A stretch of DNA of 12,174 bases from an uncultured Hyphomicrobiales bacterium (GCA_903930095.1 CAIYXE010000173.1:1-12174), one strand, 5' to 3'; shown: positions 1 to 7,229, counted from the first letter of the stretch. Notes: generated by a model from the sequence alone, not told the origin. Program-made: numbers and translations.

Positions 1-265
1 CGGGCTCGGCTGCCGCGTCGACTCGGCACTTTATGCCGGCTACCGCATTCCGCCCTATTACGACAGCCTGATCGGCAAGCTGATCGTCTCCGGCAAGAGC
101 CGCACCGAATGCATGATGCGGCTGAAGCGCGCCCTGAGCGAATTCGTGATCGAAGGCATCGAAACCACCATTCCGCTGTTCCAGCAGCTTCTGGCCGAGC
201 CCGACATCATCGACGGCCACTACGACATTCACTGGCTGGAGAACTATCTCGCCCGCCAGGCCTGA
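1..265 (+). CDS. accC: Biotin carboxylase (acetyl-CoA carboxylase subunit), C-terminal fragment
   Basis: Partial gene: 87 codons in the frame beginning at position 2, with the 5' part outside the window, ending in TGA at 263-265. AccC carboxylates the biotin on AccB with ATP and bicarbonate, the first half-reaction of acetyl-CoA carboxylase, in the cytoplasm. The visible piece is the biotin carboxylase C-terminal domain. It shows the typical [18 protein letters not shown] stretch, then RMKRAL-like (here [10 protein letters not shown]), the [14 protein letters not shown] helix and the short final LENYLARQA tail, which matches the usual end of the family. Seen: domain end and natural stop. Known: accC usually follows accB. 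Inferred: accB lies just upstream outside the window, and aat, starting 7 bases after the stop, is in the same operon. A longer acyl-CoA carboxylase alpha chain is unlikely, because the protein stops here without a biotinyl domain. Confidence 0.95.
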   Translation, partial: GLGCRVDSALYAGYRIPPYYDSLIGKLIVSGKSRTECMMRLKRALSEFVIEGIETTIPLFQQLLAEPDIIDGHYDIHWLENYLARQA

Positions 266-272
266 TGCCGCG

Positions 273-926
273 ATGAGCACCATCACGCCGCAAATCCTGC
301 TCCGCGCCTATGCGGCGGGCATCTTCCCGATGGCGGAGAGCGCAGAAGACAATGCGCTCTACTGGGTCGAGCCGGAAGAGCGCGGCGTCATTCCGCTTGA
401 TGGACTGAGGATCTCTCATTCGCTGCGCAAGTGCGTGCGGCGCAGGACGTTCGACATCAAGATCGACCATGATTTTCCAGCCGTGATCGCCCAGTGCGCC
501 GCACGCGCGCCGGGCCGCAACTCGACATGGATCAACGCACGCATCGTGGCGCTCTATTCCCAGCTCCACCGCATGGGCTGCTGCCACAGCGTTGAATGCT
601 GGCAGCAGGGAACCCTTGTGGGCGGGCTCTATGGCGTCCGGATCGGGGCGGTGTTCTTCGGGGAAAGCATGTTCTCCCGCGTGACCGACGCCAGTAAGGT
701 GGCGCTCGTTCACCTCGTGGCCCGGCTCAACTTCGGCGGCTTCAAACTGCTCGATGCGCAGTTCGTGAACCCCCATCTGGAGCGCCTCGGCGCCATCCAG
801 ATGCCCAAGACCCGCTACCACCAGGTGATGGAGCCGCTGCTGTCGCTCGAGGCTGACTTCTTCGCCTTCGACCAGGATGCGGAGCCCGAGGCGGTGCTCG
901 CATGGGCGGGCTTGCGCCCTGATTAG
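273..926 (+). CDS. aat: Leucyl/phenylalanyl-tRNA--protein transferase
   Basis: 217 residues. Aat moves Leu or Phe from aminoacyl-tRNA to the N-terminal Arg or Lys of proteins, marking them for ClpS/ClpAP degradation (N-end rule). The sequence carries the family signatures in order: AYAAGIFPM (about 12-20), [13 protein letters not shown] (30-42), STWINARI (84-91), [18 protein letters not shown] (105-122), GESMFSR (130-136) and [16 protein letters not shown] (159-174). Glu131 and Asp161 sit where conserved acidic residues of the E. coli enzyme lie. Length and motifs fit a complete enzyme. The ATG at 273 is 7 bases after the accC stop. No strong ribosome binding site is visible, so translational coupling to accC is plausible. 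Its stop TAG (924-926) overlaps the stop of the convergent DUF2155 gene. accC next to aat is an arrangement I recall from alphaproteobacteria. Confidence 0.96.
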   Translation: MSTITPQILLRAYAAGIFPMAESAEDNALYWVEPEERGVIPLDGLRISHSLRKCVRRRTFDIKIDHDFPAVIAQCAARAPGRNSTWINARIVALYSQLHRMGCCHSVECWQQGTLVGGLYGVRIGAVFFGESMFSRVTDASKVALVHLVARLNFGGFKLLDAQFVNPHLERLGAIQMPKTRYHQVMEPLLSLEADFFAFDQDAEPEAVLAWAGLRPD

Positions 927-1381
927 TCTGCCACTTCCTCGTCCTGGCTGATCTGCTCCTGCAGCGCGTTGAGATCAGGAAGCACTTCGACGACCGGAGG
1001 CGGAGCGTTGGGATCGCGGCAGCCGGTGAGCCAGACGTCGTAGATGGCGTGTTCGACGGCGTTGAGGCCAGGGCTTTCCGCAAACATCCAGCCGGAAAAA
1101 ATGCGCTTGCGGGTTTTCTCGACCTCGACCTGGTCGACTTCGACGAAGCTCGTCGTCTTCGGCTCCGCCGTGACGGGACGCGTGAAGCACGCATTGGGCT
1201 TCACAATGAGGGCGCCGAAGCGGCGCTCTTCCCCGATCGGGATCTCGAATGTGGTCGTGACGCCGGTAATCTTGTCCAGCCCGGCGAACACCGCGATGGG
1301 GTTGCTCATCCGCTCGGCCTCGGCGTGTGCCTGGGCCATTGCGGCGAGCATTATTGCGAGGGCAAGGCTGGCGCGCCTCAT
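923..1381 (-). CDS. DUF2155 domain-containing secreted protein
   Basis: 152 residues from the ATG at 1381. This start was chosen because it overlaps the upstream methyltransferase stop as ATGA and gives a clean signal peptide: positive MRR, a hydrophobic stretch [12 protein letters not shown], and a likely cleavage near AHA-EAE (about 18-23). An upstream in-frame start at 1426 would spoil the signal. The mature part has the DUF2155 signature [20 protein letters not shown] (residues 92-111) followed by [10 protein letters not shown]. Two cysteines, C65 and C121, are the only ones in the protein and could form a periplasmic disulfide (inference). The C-terminal tail is acidic and proline-rich. 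The family's function is unknown. In alphaproteobacteria, as I recall, it lies between aat and the mlaD/NDUFA12 genes, as here, which hints at an envelope role but does not prove one. Last gene of the minus-strand block. Confidence 0.9.
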   Translation of the reverse strand: MRRASLALAIMLAAMAQAHAEAERMSNPIAVFAGLDKITGVTTTFEIPIGEERRFGALIVKPNACFTRPVTAEPKTTSFVEVDQVEVEKTRKRIFSGWMFAESPGLNAVEHAIYDVWLTGCRDPNAPPPVVEVLPDLNALQEQISQDEEVAD

Positions 1382-2142
1382 GGCTTCACCGCCTCCACCC
1401 GGAGCCTCACATAGTCCGCCGTCCAATGTCCGTCTGCATCACAGAGCGCGGGGCGAAGCAATTCGACTGTCTCGGAAAGCGCGCTGTCCGCATCTGCCCC
1501 GAACTGCGCGAAGAACGGCTTGCGAAACAGCATGAGCCATTCAGCGATGCCGGTCTTCAGCACCACCGGGCGTGGAATGAGGGCGATCCGCTGCACCGTA
1601 AAGCCGTAGCGCGCGAGCAGCGACTGATAAGGCGAGACGGCGGGGAAATACCAGGGATGGGCGAGCCCCACATCCCCGCCGCGCCGGGATGCCACCGCGT
1701 GCATGGCGGTGACGATGGCAGCCACGTTGCCGTGCCCGCCAAACTCGGCAACGAAGCGGCCACCGGGCTTCAGCGCGCGTGCAACGCCACGCACAACGGC
1801 ATCGGCGTCCCTCATCCAGTGCAGGGCGGCGTTGGAGAAGACGGCGTCGAATTCGGCGGTGAAGTCCAGCGCCTGCCCGTCCATCAGGCGCGCATCGATG
1901 CCGCGGGCGCGTGCCGCCGCGATAAAGTCCTCGCTGGAATCTACCCCCACCACCTGCGCGCCTGCCGCGGCGAGTTCCTCCGTAAGGACGCCGTCGCCAC
2001 AGCCAAGGTCGAGAATGCGTTCGCCCGCCCGCGGCGCCAGCCAGCCGACGACGCCGGTGGCGAGATCAGAGACGAAACGGGCATGGGTATCATAGGAACC
2101 CGCCGACCACACCTGGCGGCGCGGATCGGCCTGAGTGGTCAT
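1378..2142 (-). CDS. Class I SAM-dependent methyltransferase
   Basis: 254 residues from the ATG at 2142. A GTG one codon upstream (2145) is an equal alternative, because it overlaps the mlaD stop as GTGA. The fold is a Rossmann-type methyltransferase: motif I LDLGCGDG (44-51) for S-adenosylmethionine binding, an acidic motif II VGVDSS (65-70) with Asp68, DFTAEFDAVFSNAALHW (93-109) with the post-II segment, and LKPGG (124-128). The NAALHWM segment and overall length resemble the trans-aconitate 2-methyltransferase / Methyltransf_11 group, but the C-terminal substrate region (PWYFPAVSPYQSLLARYGF) does not let me name a substrate. No signal peptide, so cytoplasmic. It overlaps mlaD upstream and DUF2155 downstream (ATGA), so it is almost certainly co-translated with them. 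Small-molecule carboxyl or lipid/quinone methylation are both possible; the true substrate is unknown. Confidence 0.9.
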   Translation of the reverse strand: MTTQADPRRQVWSAGSYDTHARFVSDLATGVVGWLAPRAGERILDLGCGDGVLTEELAAAGAQVVGVDSSEDFIAAARARGIDARLMDGQALDFTAEFDAVFSNAALHWMRDADAVVRGVARALKPGGRFVAEFGGHGNVAAIVTAMHAVASRRGGDVGLAHPWYFPAVSPYQSLLARYGFTVQRIALIPRPVVLKTGIAEWLMLFRKPFFAQFGADADSALSETVELLRPALCDADGHWTADYVRLRVEAVKP

Positions 2143-2624
2143 CACGGTGTCTGGGTTTCGGCAGCGCCGCCGGAGGCGCCGCCCTTGTTCTCGAACATCG
2201 CCTGGCTGATGAGCGACCAGATATCGACCGCGCCCTGGGTGTTGGAGATGACCCCGCCCTCGGCGAGCATTGTCTCCGCACCGCCCTGCTCAAGCGAGAT
2301 GAACTTCGATCCGAGAAGGCCCTCGGCCGTGACCTTGGCGGACGCGTCCTCGGTGAGCTGAACCTTGGGGTCGAGCTCCATCTTGACATTGGCCTGGAAG
2401 TTTTCCGGATTGAGCGTGAAGTCCACGACCGAGCCGACCTTGACGCCCGCCACCCGCACATCCGTCCCGATGCTGACACCCTCAGCATTGTCGAACTCGG
2501 CGCTGATGCGGTAGCTGCCCGCGGTGCCGCCCCGCTCGGAGGCCTGATAGGCATAGATGAAGAAGGCCGCAGCGATCGCGACGACCGCGGTGCCGATCAG
2601 CGTCTCAACCGTCGAATTCTTCAA
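2142..2624 (-). CDS. mlaD: MlaD-type MCE protein, phospholipid transport substrate-binding component
   Basis: 160 residues if translation starts at TTG 2624. MlaD anchors in the inner membrane and forms a hexameric ring in the periplasm that passes phospholipids between the MlaFEB ABC transporter and outer-membrane partners. Visible: a short N-terminus KNSTVETLIG, one transmembrane helix (about 9-26, TLIGTAVVAIAAAFFIYAY), and an MCE domain (about 38-115) with YRISAEFDNAEGVSIGTDVR, VAGVKVGSV and the GLLGSKFISLEQGG end. A C-terminal helix follows (QGAVDIWSLISQAMF, 130-144), then a low-complexity tail. TTG is chosen because KNSTVETLIG is the normal family start, an AGGAG lies 9 bases upstream, and no ATG or GTG is nearby. 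A longer reading from 3059 would run through the NDUFA12 gene in another frame and is rejected. No mlaE, mlaF, mlaB or mlaC is next to it, so the ABC part must be encoded elsewhere. Confidence 0.92.
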   Translation of the reverse strand: MKNSTVETLIGTAVVAIAAAFFIYAYQASERGGTAGSYRISAEFDNAEGVSIGTDVRVAGVKVGSVVDFTLNPENFQANVKMELDPKVQLTEDASAKVTAEGLLGSKFISLEQGGAETMLAEGGVISNTQGAVDIWSLISQAMFENKGGASGGAAETQTP

Positions 2625-2633
2625 GGCCGCCTT

Positions 2634-2638
2634 CTCCT
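2634..2638 (-). promoter_or_regulatory. Ribosome binding site deciding the mlaD TTG start
   Basis: On the minus strand AGGAG lies 9 bases before the TTG at 2624. It is the best ribosome binding site in the 65-base gap between the NDUFA12-like stop and mlaD, and it supports the unusual TTG start. Confidence 0.7.
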
Positions 2639-2689
2639 GTTCGTTACCGGCGGGATCTAGGTACAGACCCCAGCCAAAATATGGCGGGC

Positions 2690-3088
2690 TTACTCCGGCC
2701 GCCAGGCGGAATAGTCCGCCGCGCGCGGGGCGGGCGTGGAACCCGCCAGGATCGATCCCTTCGGGCGATACGCCATGGGCGTGCCGGTCTGGTTCGGGGT
2801 ATGGGGCTTCTGCCATTCCGCCGGATGGTAGTTTTCCTGGGCCGGCGTCACGTCGGTGCGATGATGCATCCATCCGTGCCAGCCGGGAGGAATGGAGGAG
2901 GCCTCGGAATAGCCATTGTAGATGACCCAGCGCCGCTCCTTGATCGACTGGGGCAATGCCGACTTCGCACGGTAGTATTTGTTGCCGGACTCGTCGGAGC
3001 CCACATACTCGCCGTTGCGCCAGGTATAGAACCGCGTGTTCAGCGTCTGGCCGTTCCACCAGGTGAAGAGCTGCTTCAGAAATGACAT
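2690..3088 (-). CDS. NDUFA12-like accessory subunit of NADH:ubiquinone oxidoreductase (17.2 kDa family)
   Basis: 132 residues from ATG 3088. The family is shared by mitochondria and alphaproteobacteria: an accessory subunit or assembly partner on the peripheral arm of complex I, cytoplasmic side in bacteria. Signature segments are all present: FTWWNGQTLNTRFYT (8-22), GNKYYR (35-40), RRWVIYNG (52-59), IPPGWHGWMHH (66-76) and PNQTGTPMAYRPKGS (98-112). No signal peptide or membrane helix. An in-frame GTG at 3184 overlaps the upstream DedA/PAP2 stop (GTGA) and would add 32 residues, but that extension has no family similarity I recognise, so the ATG is preferred. As in other alphaproteobacteria, as I recall, it stands apart from the nuo operon and beside mlaD; the reason for that link is not known to me. 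Confidence 0.93.
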   Translation of the reverse strand: MSFLKQLFTWWNGQTLNTRFYTWRNGEYVGSDESGNKYYRAKSALPQSIKERRWVIYNGYSEASSIPPGWHGWMHHRTDVTPAQENYHPAEWQKPHTPNQTGTPMAYRPKGSILAGSTPAPRAADYSAWRPE

Positions 3089-3180
3089 GCCGATTCGTCC
3101 GTTGAGCGGGGCGGAAGGCCCCTGAAATCGCGGCGGAATATGGCGGATGGGGCGGCCCCCGTCCAGTGCCGATTTGCCAC

Positions 3181-5199
3181 TCACGGAGCGGCGGCGATCA
3201 GGTCCTTGGCAATTCCGTCACGCTCGCGGCTGGCAAGCACGCTGAGGCCCTTGGCACCGGCCCATGCGCTGCGCAATTGCGCCACGTCATCAGGCGAAGC
3301 GGGCGCCAGTGCAGGAATGGAATAGAGCTTGAGCCCGTTGCTCCGCACTTCCCGCGTGAGGCTCACGAGGTAGACGGGCTTGGTCAGGCTGCCTTCGGCG
3401 GCAGCCACATCCGTCTTGTAGAGGCGCAGGACCTCGCGCGCATCGGGATCGCCCTCCACCTTGCGGGTGAGTGTCAGCCTGGCCTGCAGACCTTCATGCA
3501 GTGCCGGCCGTGGCGGCAACTCGGCCAGGGTGGCGTCAGGATTGAGGTAGGGCAGGCTCTTCCGCCAGGTCCAGGCGGGCACCACGCTCCAGCCGCCGCC
3601 GTCGAGCGACTGCGCGAAGTGGTCGAGATCGCCCGCGTACTGGGCGATGAACACCTCTTCCGGCCTGCCCGCGAGATCGATGCGGCGGAGGGGAAGCGTC
3701 TCCCAGGCCGACCCCACCCACTGGCCGACCGGCATCGCTACCTGGCGTTCCGGCATGGCATAGAGTTGATGGGCGCGGGCAAGCCCCGTGGCCACGTGCA
3801 AGCCGCCCGCGAGGACGAACACGCCCAGTGCCGAGGCGAACAGTCCCACAGGCTTGATCCGGCGCGGCGGTATGGCCTCGATCGCCACGCCGAAGGCTGC
3901 CATCATCACCGTGCCGAAAAGCAGCCCTGCCAGCACGTCCGACAGCCAGTGGGCGCCGAGATAGACGCGGGAATAGGCGATCATCACCACCACCACCGCG
4001 CAGGTGGCATAGACCAGCGCCCTGCCCCAGCGCCCCATCGAATGGCTCACCAGCACGGCCAGAATGCCGAAGATCACGGTCGACATGGTGGCGTGCCCGG
4101 AGGGAAAGGAGAAGATGTCCGGACCCGCATAGTTGAGTTCGCTGGGCCGCGCGCGCTGGATACCGGCCTTCATGGCCATCTCGAAGAGCTTTGCCGCCAC
4201 GATGACGAAACCCGCCGCCCAGGCCGCACGGTAGGCCTTGTGCCAGACGAGCCAGCCCAGCATGGCGGCGGCCAGCGCCAGCATCACCGGCGTGTCGCCC
4301 ATCATGGTGATTACTGTCATGATCGTGTCGGCAGGCGCATTGCGCGTCTCGCGCATCAGCGAGGCGACCGAGAGGTCGATGTTGGAAACGGCATCGCCGG
4401 TCGCGGCCCGGAAACCCAGGTTGAGAAGGCCGATCACGCCGGCGACAGCGATGGCGGCGAACAGCACGATCGCGACGGAGCGCGGGTTCTCGGGAGCCAG
4501 CGCCCGTGCAAAGCGCTGCCAGGACCTTCCGGGCTTCGCCCGCGCCCAATCCGAGACGCGCACCAGCAGATGGTTGAGGTAGGGCGACACGCCGGCAGCA
4601 GCCAGCCGGATGACGTAGCCCGCGAGCGCCAGCAGCACCAGCAGCACCAGCAGCACCACAAACAGGCGTCCGCTCAGTTCGCCCGCAAAGGCCAGCCCCT
4701 GGCCGATCAGCACGCCCGGCAACACATGCACGAAGGCCCAGACGACGGCCGAGGTCACGTTTACGAAGACGAAGAAGGCCTGGTTCATGCCCAGCATGCC
4801 GACCACGCCCGGCACCACCGACTTGACGCCCGGCACGAAACGGCCGATCGCGACGCTTTTGCCGCCGTGCTCGCGCACGAAGTCCTCGCCCTTGGCGACG
4901 AGTTGCGGATAGTGGTTGAGCGGCCACATGGTCTTGAGGCTTTCGCCGAAGAATCGCCCGGCCCAGTAAGAGAGCTGGTCGCCCAGGATGGCGCCGAGCG
5001 TGGTGACGATGATGACGGGCCAGAAACTCAGGTGCCCCGTGCCGATCAGGACGCCCGCGCCGACGAGAACTGCCGTCGAGGGCACGAACAGGCCGATGAT
5101 CAGCAGTGCCTCGCCCATGGCCACAAGGAAGATGATGACCAGCGCCCACTCTGGATTGGCGGAGAAGTAATCGAGATAGGGCTGGATCACGTCCATCAC
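3181..5199 (-). CDS. DedA - PAP2 phosphatase - LssY C-terminal fusion membrane protein
   Basis: 672 residues counting from GTG 5199 (an ATG follows at 5196 and may be the true start). Three parts. (1) DedA/SNARE-associated domain, about 1-200: GE at 29-30, GRFVPGVKSVVPG (119-131) and several hydrophobic helices. DedA proteins include undecaprenyl-phosphate/phospholipid translocases. (2) PAP2 acid phosphatase, about 270-440, with all three motifs intact: K344-x6-R351-P352, P366-S-G-H369, and S410-R411-x5-H417-x3-D421. (3) LssY C-terminal soluble domain, about 480-650 (for example EEVFIAQYAGDLDHF and LYKTDVAAAEG). Known: this fused architecture is annotated in many Proteobacteria. Inferred: the phosphatase removes a phosphate from a lipid diphosphate or phosphatidate and the DedA part moves the product. 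The second arginine expected in the DedA motif is Lys126. First gene of the minus-strand block; it stops 92 bases before the NDUFA12 ATG. Confidence 0.94.
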   Translation of the reverse strand: MMDVIQPYLDYFSANPEWALVIIFLVAMGEALLIIGLFVPSTAVLVGAGVLIGTGHLSFWPVIIVTTLGAILGDQLSYWAGRFFGESLKTMWPLNHYPQLVAKGEDFVREHGGKSVAIGRFVPGVKSVVPGVVGMLGMNQAFFVFVNVTSAVVWAFVHVLPGVLIGQGLAFAGELSGRLFVVLLVLLVLLALAGYVIRLAAAGVSPYLNHLLVRVSDWARAKPGRSWQRFARALAPENPRSVAIVLFAAIAVAGVIGLLNLGFRAATGDAVSNIDLSVASLMRETRNAPADTIMTVITMMGDTPVMLALAAAMLGWLVWHKAYRAAWAAGFVIVAAKLFEMAMKAGIQRARPSELNYAGPDIFSFPSGHATMSTVIFGILAVLVSHSMGRWGRALVYATCAVVVVMIAYSRVYLGAHWLSDVLAGLLFGTVMMAAFGVAIEAIPPRRIKPVGLFASALGVFVLAGGLHVATGLARAHQLYAMPERQVAMPVGQWVGSAWETLPLRRIDLAGRPEEVFIAQYAGDLDHFAQSLDGGGWSVVPAWTWRKSLPYLNPDATLAELPPRPALHEGLQARLTLTRKVEGDPDAREVLRLYKTDVAAAEGSLTKPVYLVSLTREVRSNGLKLYSIPALAPASPDDVAQLRSAWAGAKGLSVLASRERDGIAKDLIAAAP
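4630..4656. repeat. Three perfect tandem copies of a 9-bp unit inside the DedA/PAP2 gene
   Basis: CAGCAGCAC is repeated three times without mismatch (4630-4638, 4639-4647, 4648-4656). On the coding strand it reads GTGCTGCTG, giving Val-Leu-Leu three times (residues 182-190) within a hydrophobic helix. Loss or gain of a unit would keep the frame and change the helix by three residues. Confidence 0.9.
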
Positions 5200-5269
5200 G
5201 GCAGGGCTGGTCCTCGAGGTTCCGGGGTGGCTGTCTACGGGATGAGTGCGACAGTCACCAGATGGCCCG

Positions 5270-5298
5270 CAATGGGCCGGTCCGCTTCCGCCGTCAAG
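5270..5298 (-). promoter_or_regulatory. Possible promoter for the minus-strand block
   Basis: The 5200-5471 gap separates two divergent genes and should hold both promoters. On the minus strand CTTGAC (5298-5293) equals the alphaproteobacterial -35 consensus as I know it, but the -10 position 17 bases on reads CCATTG, a poor match to CTATAT. A small hairpin (GGCCC gcaat GGGCC, 5264-5278) lies just downstream. I saw no convincing promoter for the MFS gene on the plus strand. Confidence 0.25.
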
Positions 5299-5471
5299 CC
5301 GTCATGCCCCTCCCATTTCCTGGCGCGGGCGGGTAAGGAGCACGTCAGCGATGGTGGCGAGGCGGCGGGCATGGGGCGACAGATAGGCAATACGGCAAGG
5401 GAAATACAGGCCCTGCCACTCCCGCGCGGTGATTGGATGCACGATCCGGCCGGTTCGTGCTACGAGGCCCC

Positions 5472-7010
5472 ATGACGGACCTTCCCCTAAACCTCGGCTC
5501 GGTAAGTGAAACCCGCAAATGGCTGGGCTTTGCCGGCCTCTGCATCGCCATGTTCATGGCGGTTCTGGACATCCAGATCGTCATCACATCGCTCAGCGTC
5601 ATCGAGGAGGCGCTTGACATCGGCGCCGACAGGATGAGCTGGATCCAGACCTCCTACCTCATTGCTGAGATCATCACCATTCCGCTCACCGGGCTGCTGA
5701 TGCGGGTCCTGTCGCTCAAGCGGCTGGTGCTCTTCGCCATCACCCTTTTCACCGCCGCCTCAATCGGTTGCGCGCTCAGCACGACGTTCGCCCAGCTGGT
5801 GACGTTCCGCACCTTCCAGGGCATGGGTGCCGGCATACTGATCCCCACGATGTTTTCTGCCGTGTTCCTGCTGTTCCGGCCCGGCCAGGAACAGGCGCTG
5901 GCCACGGTCATGGGCGGCATTCTGGCCGTCATCGCACCGACCATGGGTCCGGTCACCGGCGGGCTGATCACCGAAACGCTGTCCTGGCACTGGCTGTTCC
6001 TGATCAATGTGGCGCCCTGCCTGATCGCCGCGGTTCTGACCATCACCTGCTTCCCGCGTGAGCCCCTGCAGCTCGGGCTGCTGAAACAGCTTGACGTGGC
6101 ATCGCTGATTTTCCTGGCGGTGTCGCTCGCCGCCCTTGAGATCGGCCTCAAGGAGGCGCCTGACCAGGGGTGGCTGTCACCCATCACCCTCGCGCTGTTC
6201 GGCACTTTCGCGGCGTTGACCTGGCTGATGGTGATCCGCCCCGCACCGGTGGTCGACTTCAGCCTCTTCAAGGACCGTTACCTCGCCTATGGTTGCGGGC
6301 TGAGCTTCATTCTCGGCATCGGCCTCATCGGGTCGGTCTACCTGCTGCCGGTGTTCCTGGCGCTGGTGCGCTACATGGGGCCGCTCGAGATCGGCCTCAT
6401 CATCCTTGTCACCGGCATCGCGCAGCTCGTTTCGGCCCCGCTGTCTGTCGTGCTCGACCGCCTCATGACGCCGCGCCTGCTGGCCATAATCGGTTTCGGC
6501 GTCTTTGCCGCAGGGCTGGCGATGAGCGGGTTCGAAACGCGCGAGTCGGGCTACAATGAATTGTTCTGGGCCCAGGTGGTCCGCGGCTTGGCGCTCGGCT
6601 TCTGCATTGTTCCCGTCACCCGCTTTGCCCTCGGCTTCCTGCCGGCGGACAAGGTGAGCGATGCGAGCGGCCTCTACAACCTGAGCCGGGCCCTGGGCGG
6701 GGTCATCGGCATCGCGCTGATCGACACCCTGCTGTTCAGCCGCAGCGCCGAGCACGCTGACCGGATCACCGACATGATGACAGCCGACCCTGCCGCAGCG
6801 GCAAGTCTGCTACGGATCACAACCGACGAGCTTCCCGACCCCGAGGACCCCACGGGCCTCCTCGGCATCATGGACACGGTGCAGGAGACTGCCGTCACCA
6901 TGGCCGTCAACGAGGCTTGGCTGATGATGGGCGCCATCACCGGCCTGGCACTGATTCTGCTGTGGCGTCTGGGCCCGATTCGGGAGGAGCCGGGCGCCGG
7001 CAAGGACTGA
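5472..7010 (+). CDS. DHA2-family MFS transporter (EmrB/QacA type drug:H+ antiporter)
   Basis: 512 residues from ATG 5472; a TTG 13 codons upstream (5433) is an unlikely alternative. The N-terminal half has the DHA2 signatures: MAVLDIQIVITSLSVI (29-44) with the helix-1 Asp33, SWIQTSYLIAEIITIPLTG (56-74), FRTFQGMGAG (112-121) with Arg113, and antiporter motif C GGILAVIAPTMGPVTGG (148-164). The number of hydrophobic segments and the length suit a 14-helix protein of the inner membrane exporting drugs or other hydrophobic compounds by proton exchange. The substrate cannot be predicted. EmrB proteins usually work with a periplasmic adaptor of the EmrA/HlyD type and an outer-membrane channel; neither is adjacent. 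GAGG four bases before the ATG is closer than ideal. Not obviously linked to nrdJ, which has its own promoter region. Confidence 0.93.
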   Translation: MTDLPLNLGSVSETRKWLGFAGLCIAMFMAVLDIQIVITSLSVIEEALDIGADRMSWIQTSYLIAEIITIPLTGLLMRVLSLKRLVLFAITLFTAASIGCALSTTFAQLVTFRTFQGMGAGILIPTMFSAVFLLFRPGQEQALATVMGGILAVIAPTMGPVTGGLITETLSWHWLFLINVAPCLIAAVLTITCFPREPLQLGLLKQLDVASLIFLAVSLAALEIGLKEAPDQGWLSPITLALFGTFAALTWLMVIRPAPVVDFSLFKDRYLAYGCGLSFILGIGLIGSVYLLPVFLALVRYMGPLEIGLIILVTGIAQLVSAPLSVVLDRLMTPRLLAIIGFGVFAAGLAMSGFETRESGYNELFWAQVVRGLALGFCIVPVTRFALGFLPADKVSDASGLYNLSRALGGVIGIALIDTLLFSRSAEHADRITDMMTADPAAAASLLRITTDELPDPEDPTGLLGIMDTVQETAVTMAVNEAWLMMGAITGLALILLWRLGPIREEPGAGKD

Positions 7011-7020
7011 AGATTGCCGG
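6997..7020 (+). terminator. Weak hairpin over the MFS stop codon
   Basis: CCGGCAA (6997-7003) pairs with TTGCCGG (7014-7020) across a 10-base loop that contains the stop codon. There is no T-tract after it, so it may be only a weak terminator or an mRNA 3'-end structure. Confidence 0.3.
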
Positions 7021-7229
7021 AAAGGGTGGTTTCGTAACTGTGGATAGCGGTGAAAAACACCCGCGACCCAGGCTCGATCCAGCCAAAGGTAGCCCTTTGT
7101 CGATGCCCCATGTGACAGGTCGATGACGGTGCGCCCCTGTGTATAGCGCGCATAAGCTGCGGTAGTCCTTGAGCTAATCCGGAGAATCGTATGAAAGAAG
7201 ATTCATCCAGAGGGTGCGCCGTGCTTGGG

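Noticed and set aside
1327..2361. 344-codon plus-strand ORF across the methyltransferase and mlaD
   Set aside because: Antisense shadow of well-supported minus-strand genes; no domain or start signal.
2625..3059. N-terminal extension of mlaD up to 3059
   Set aside because: It would overlap nearly the whole NDUFA12-like gene in another frame and put the normal MlaD N-terminus in mid-protein.
3166..5475. A 769-codon plus-strand ORF, rich in His, Arg, Gly and Gln
   Set aside because: It is antisense to the DedA/PAP2/LssY gene, whose minus-strand protein has clear motifs; the plus-strand product has shadow-type composition and no recognisable domain.
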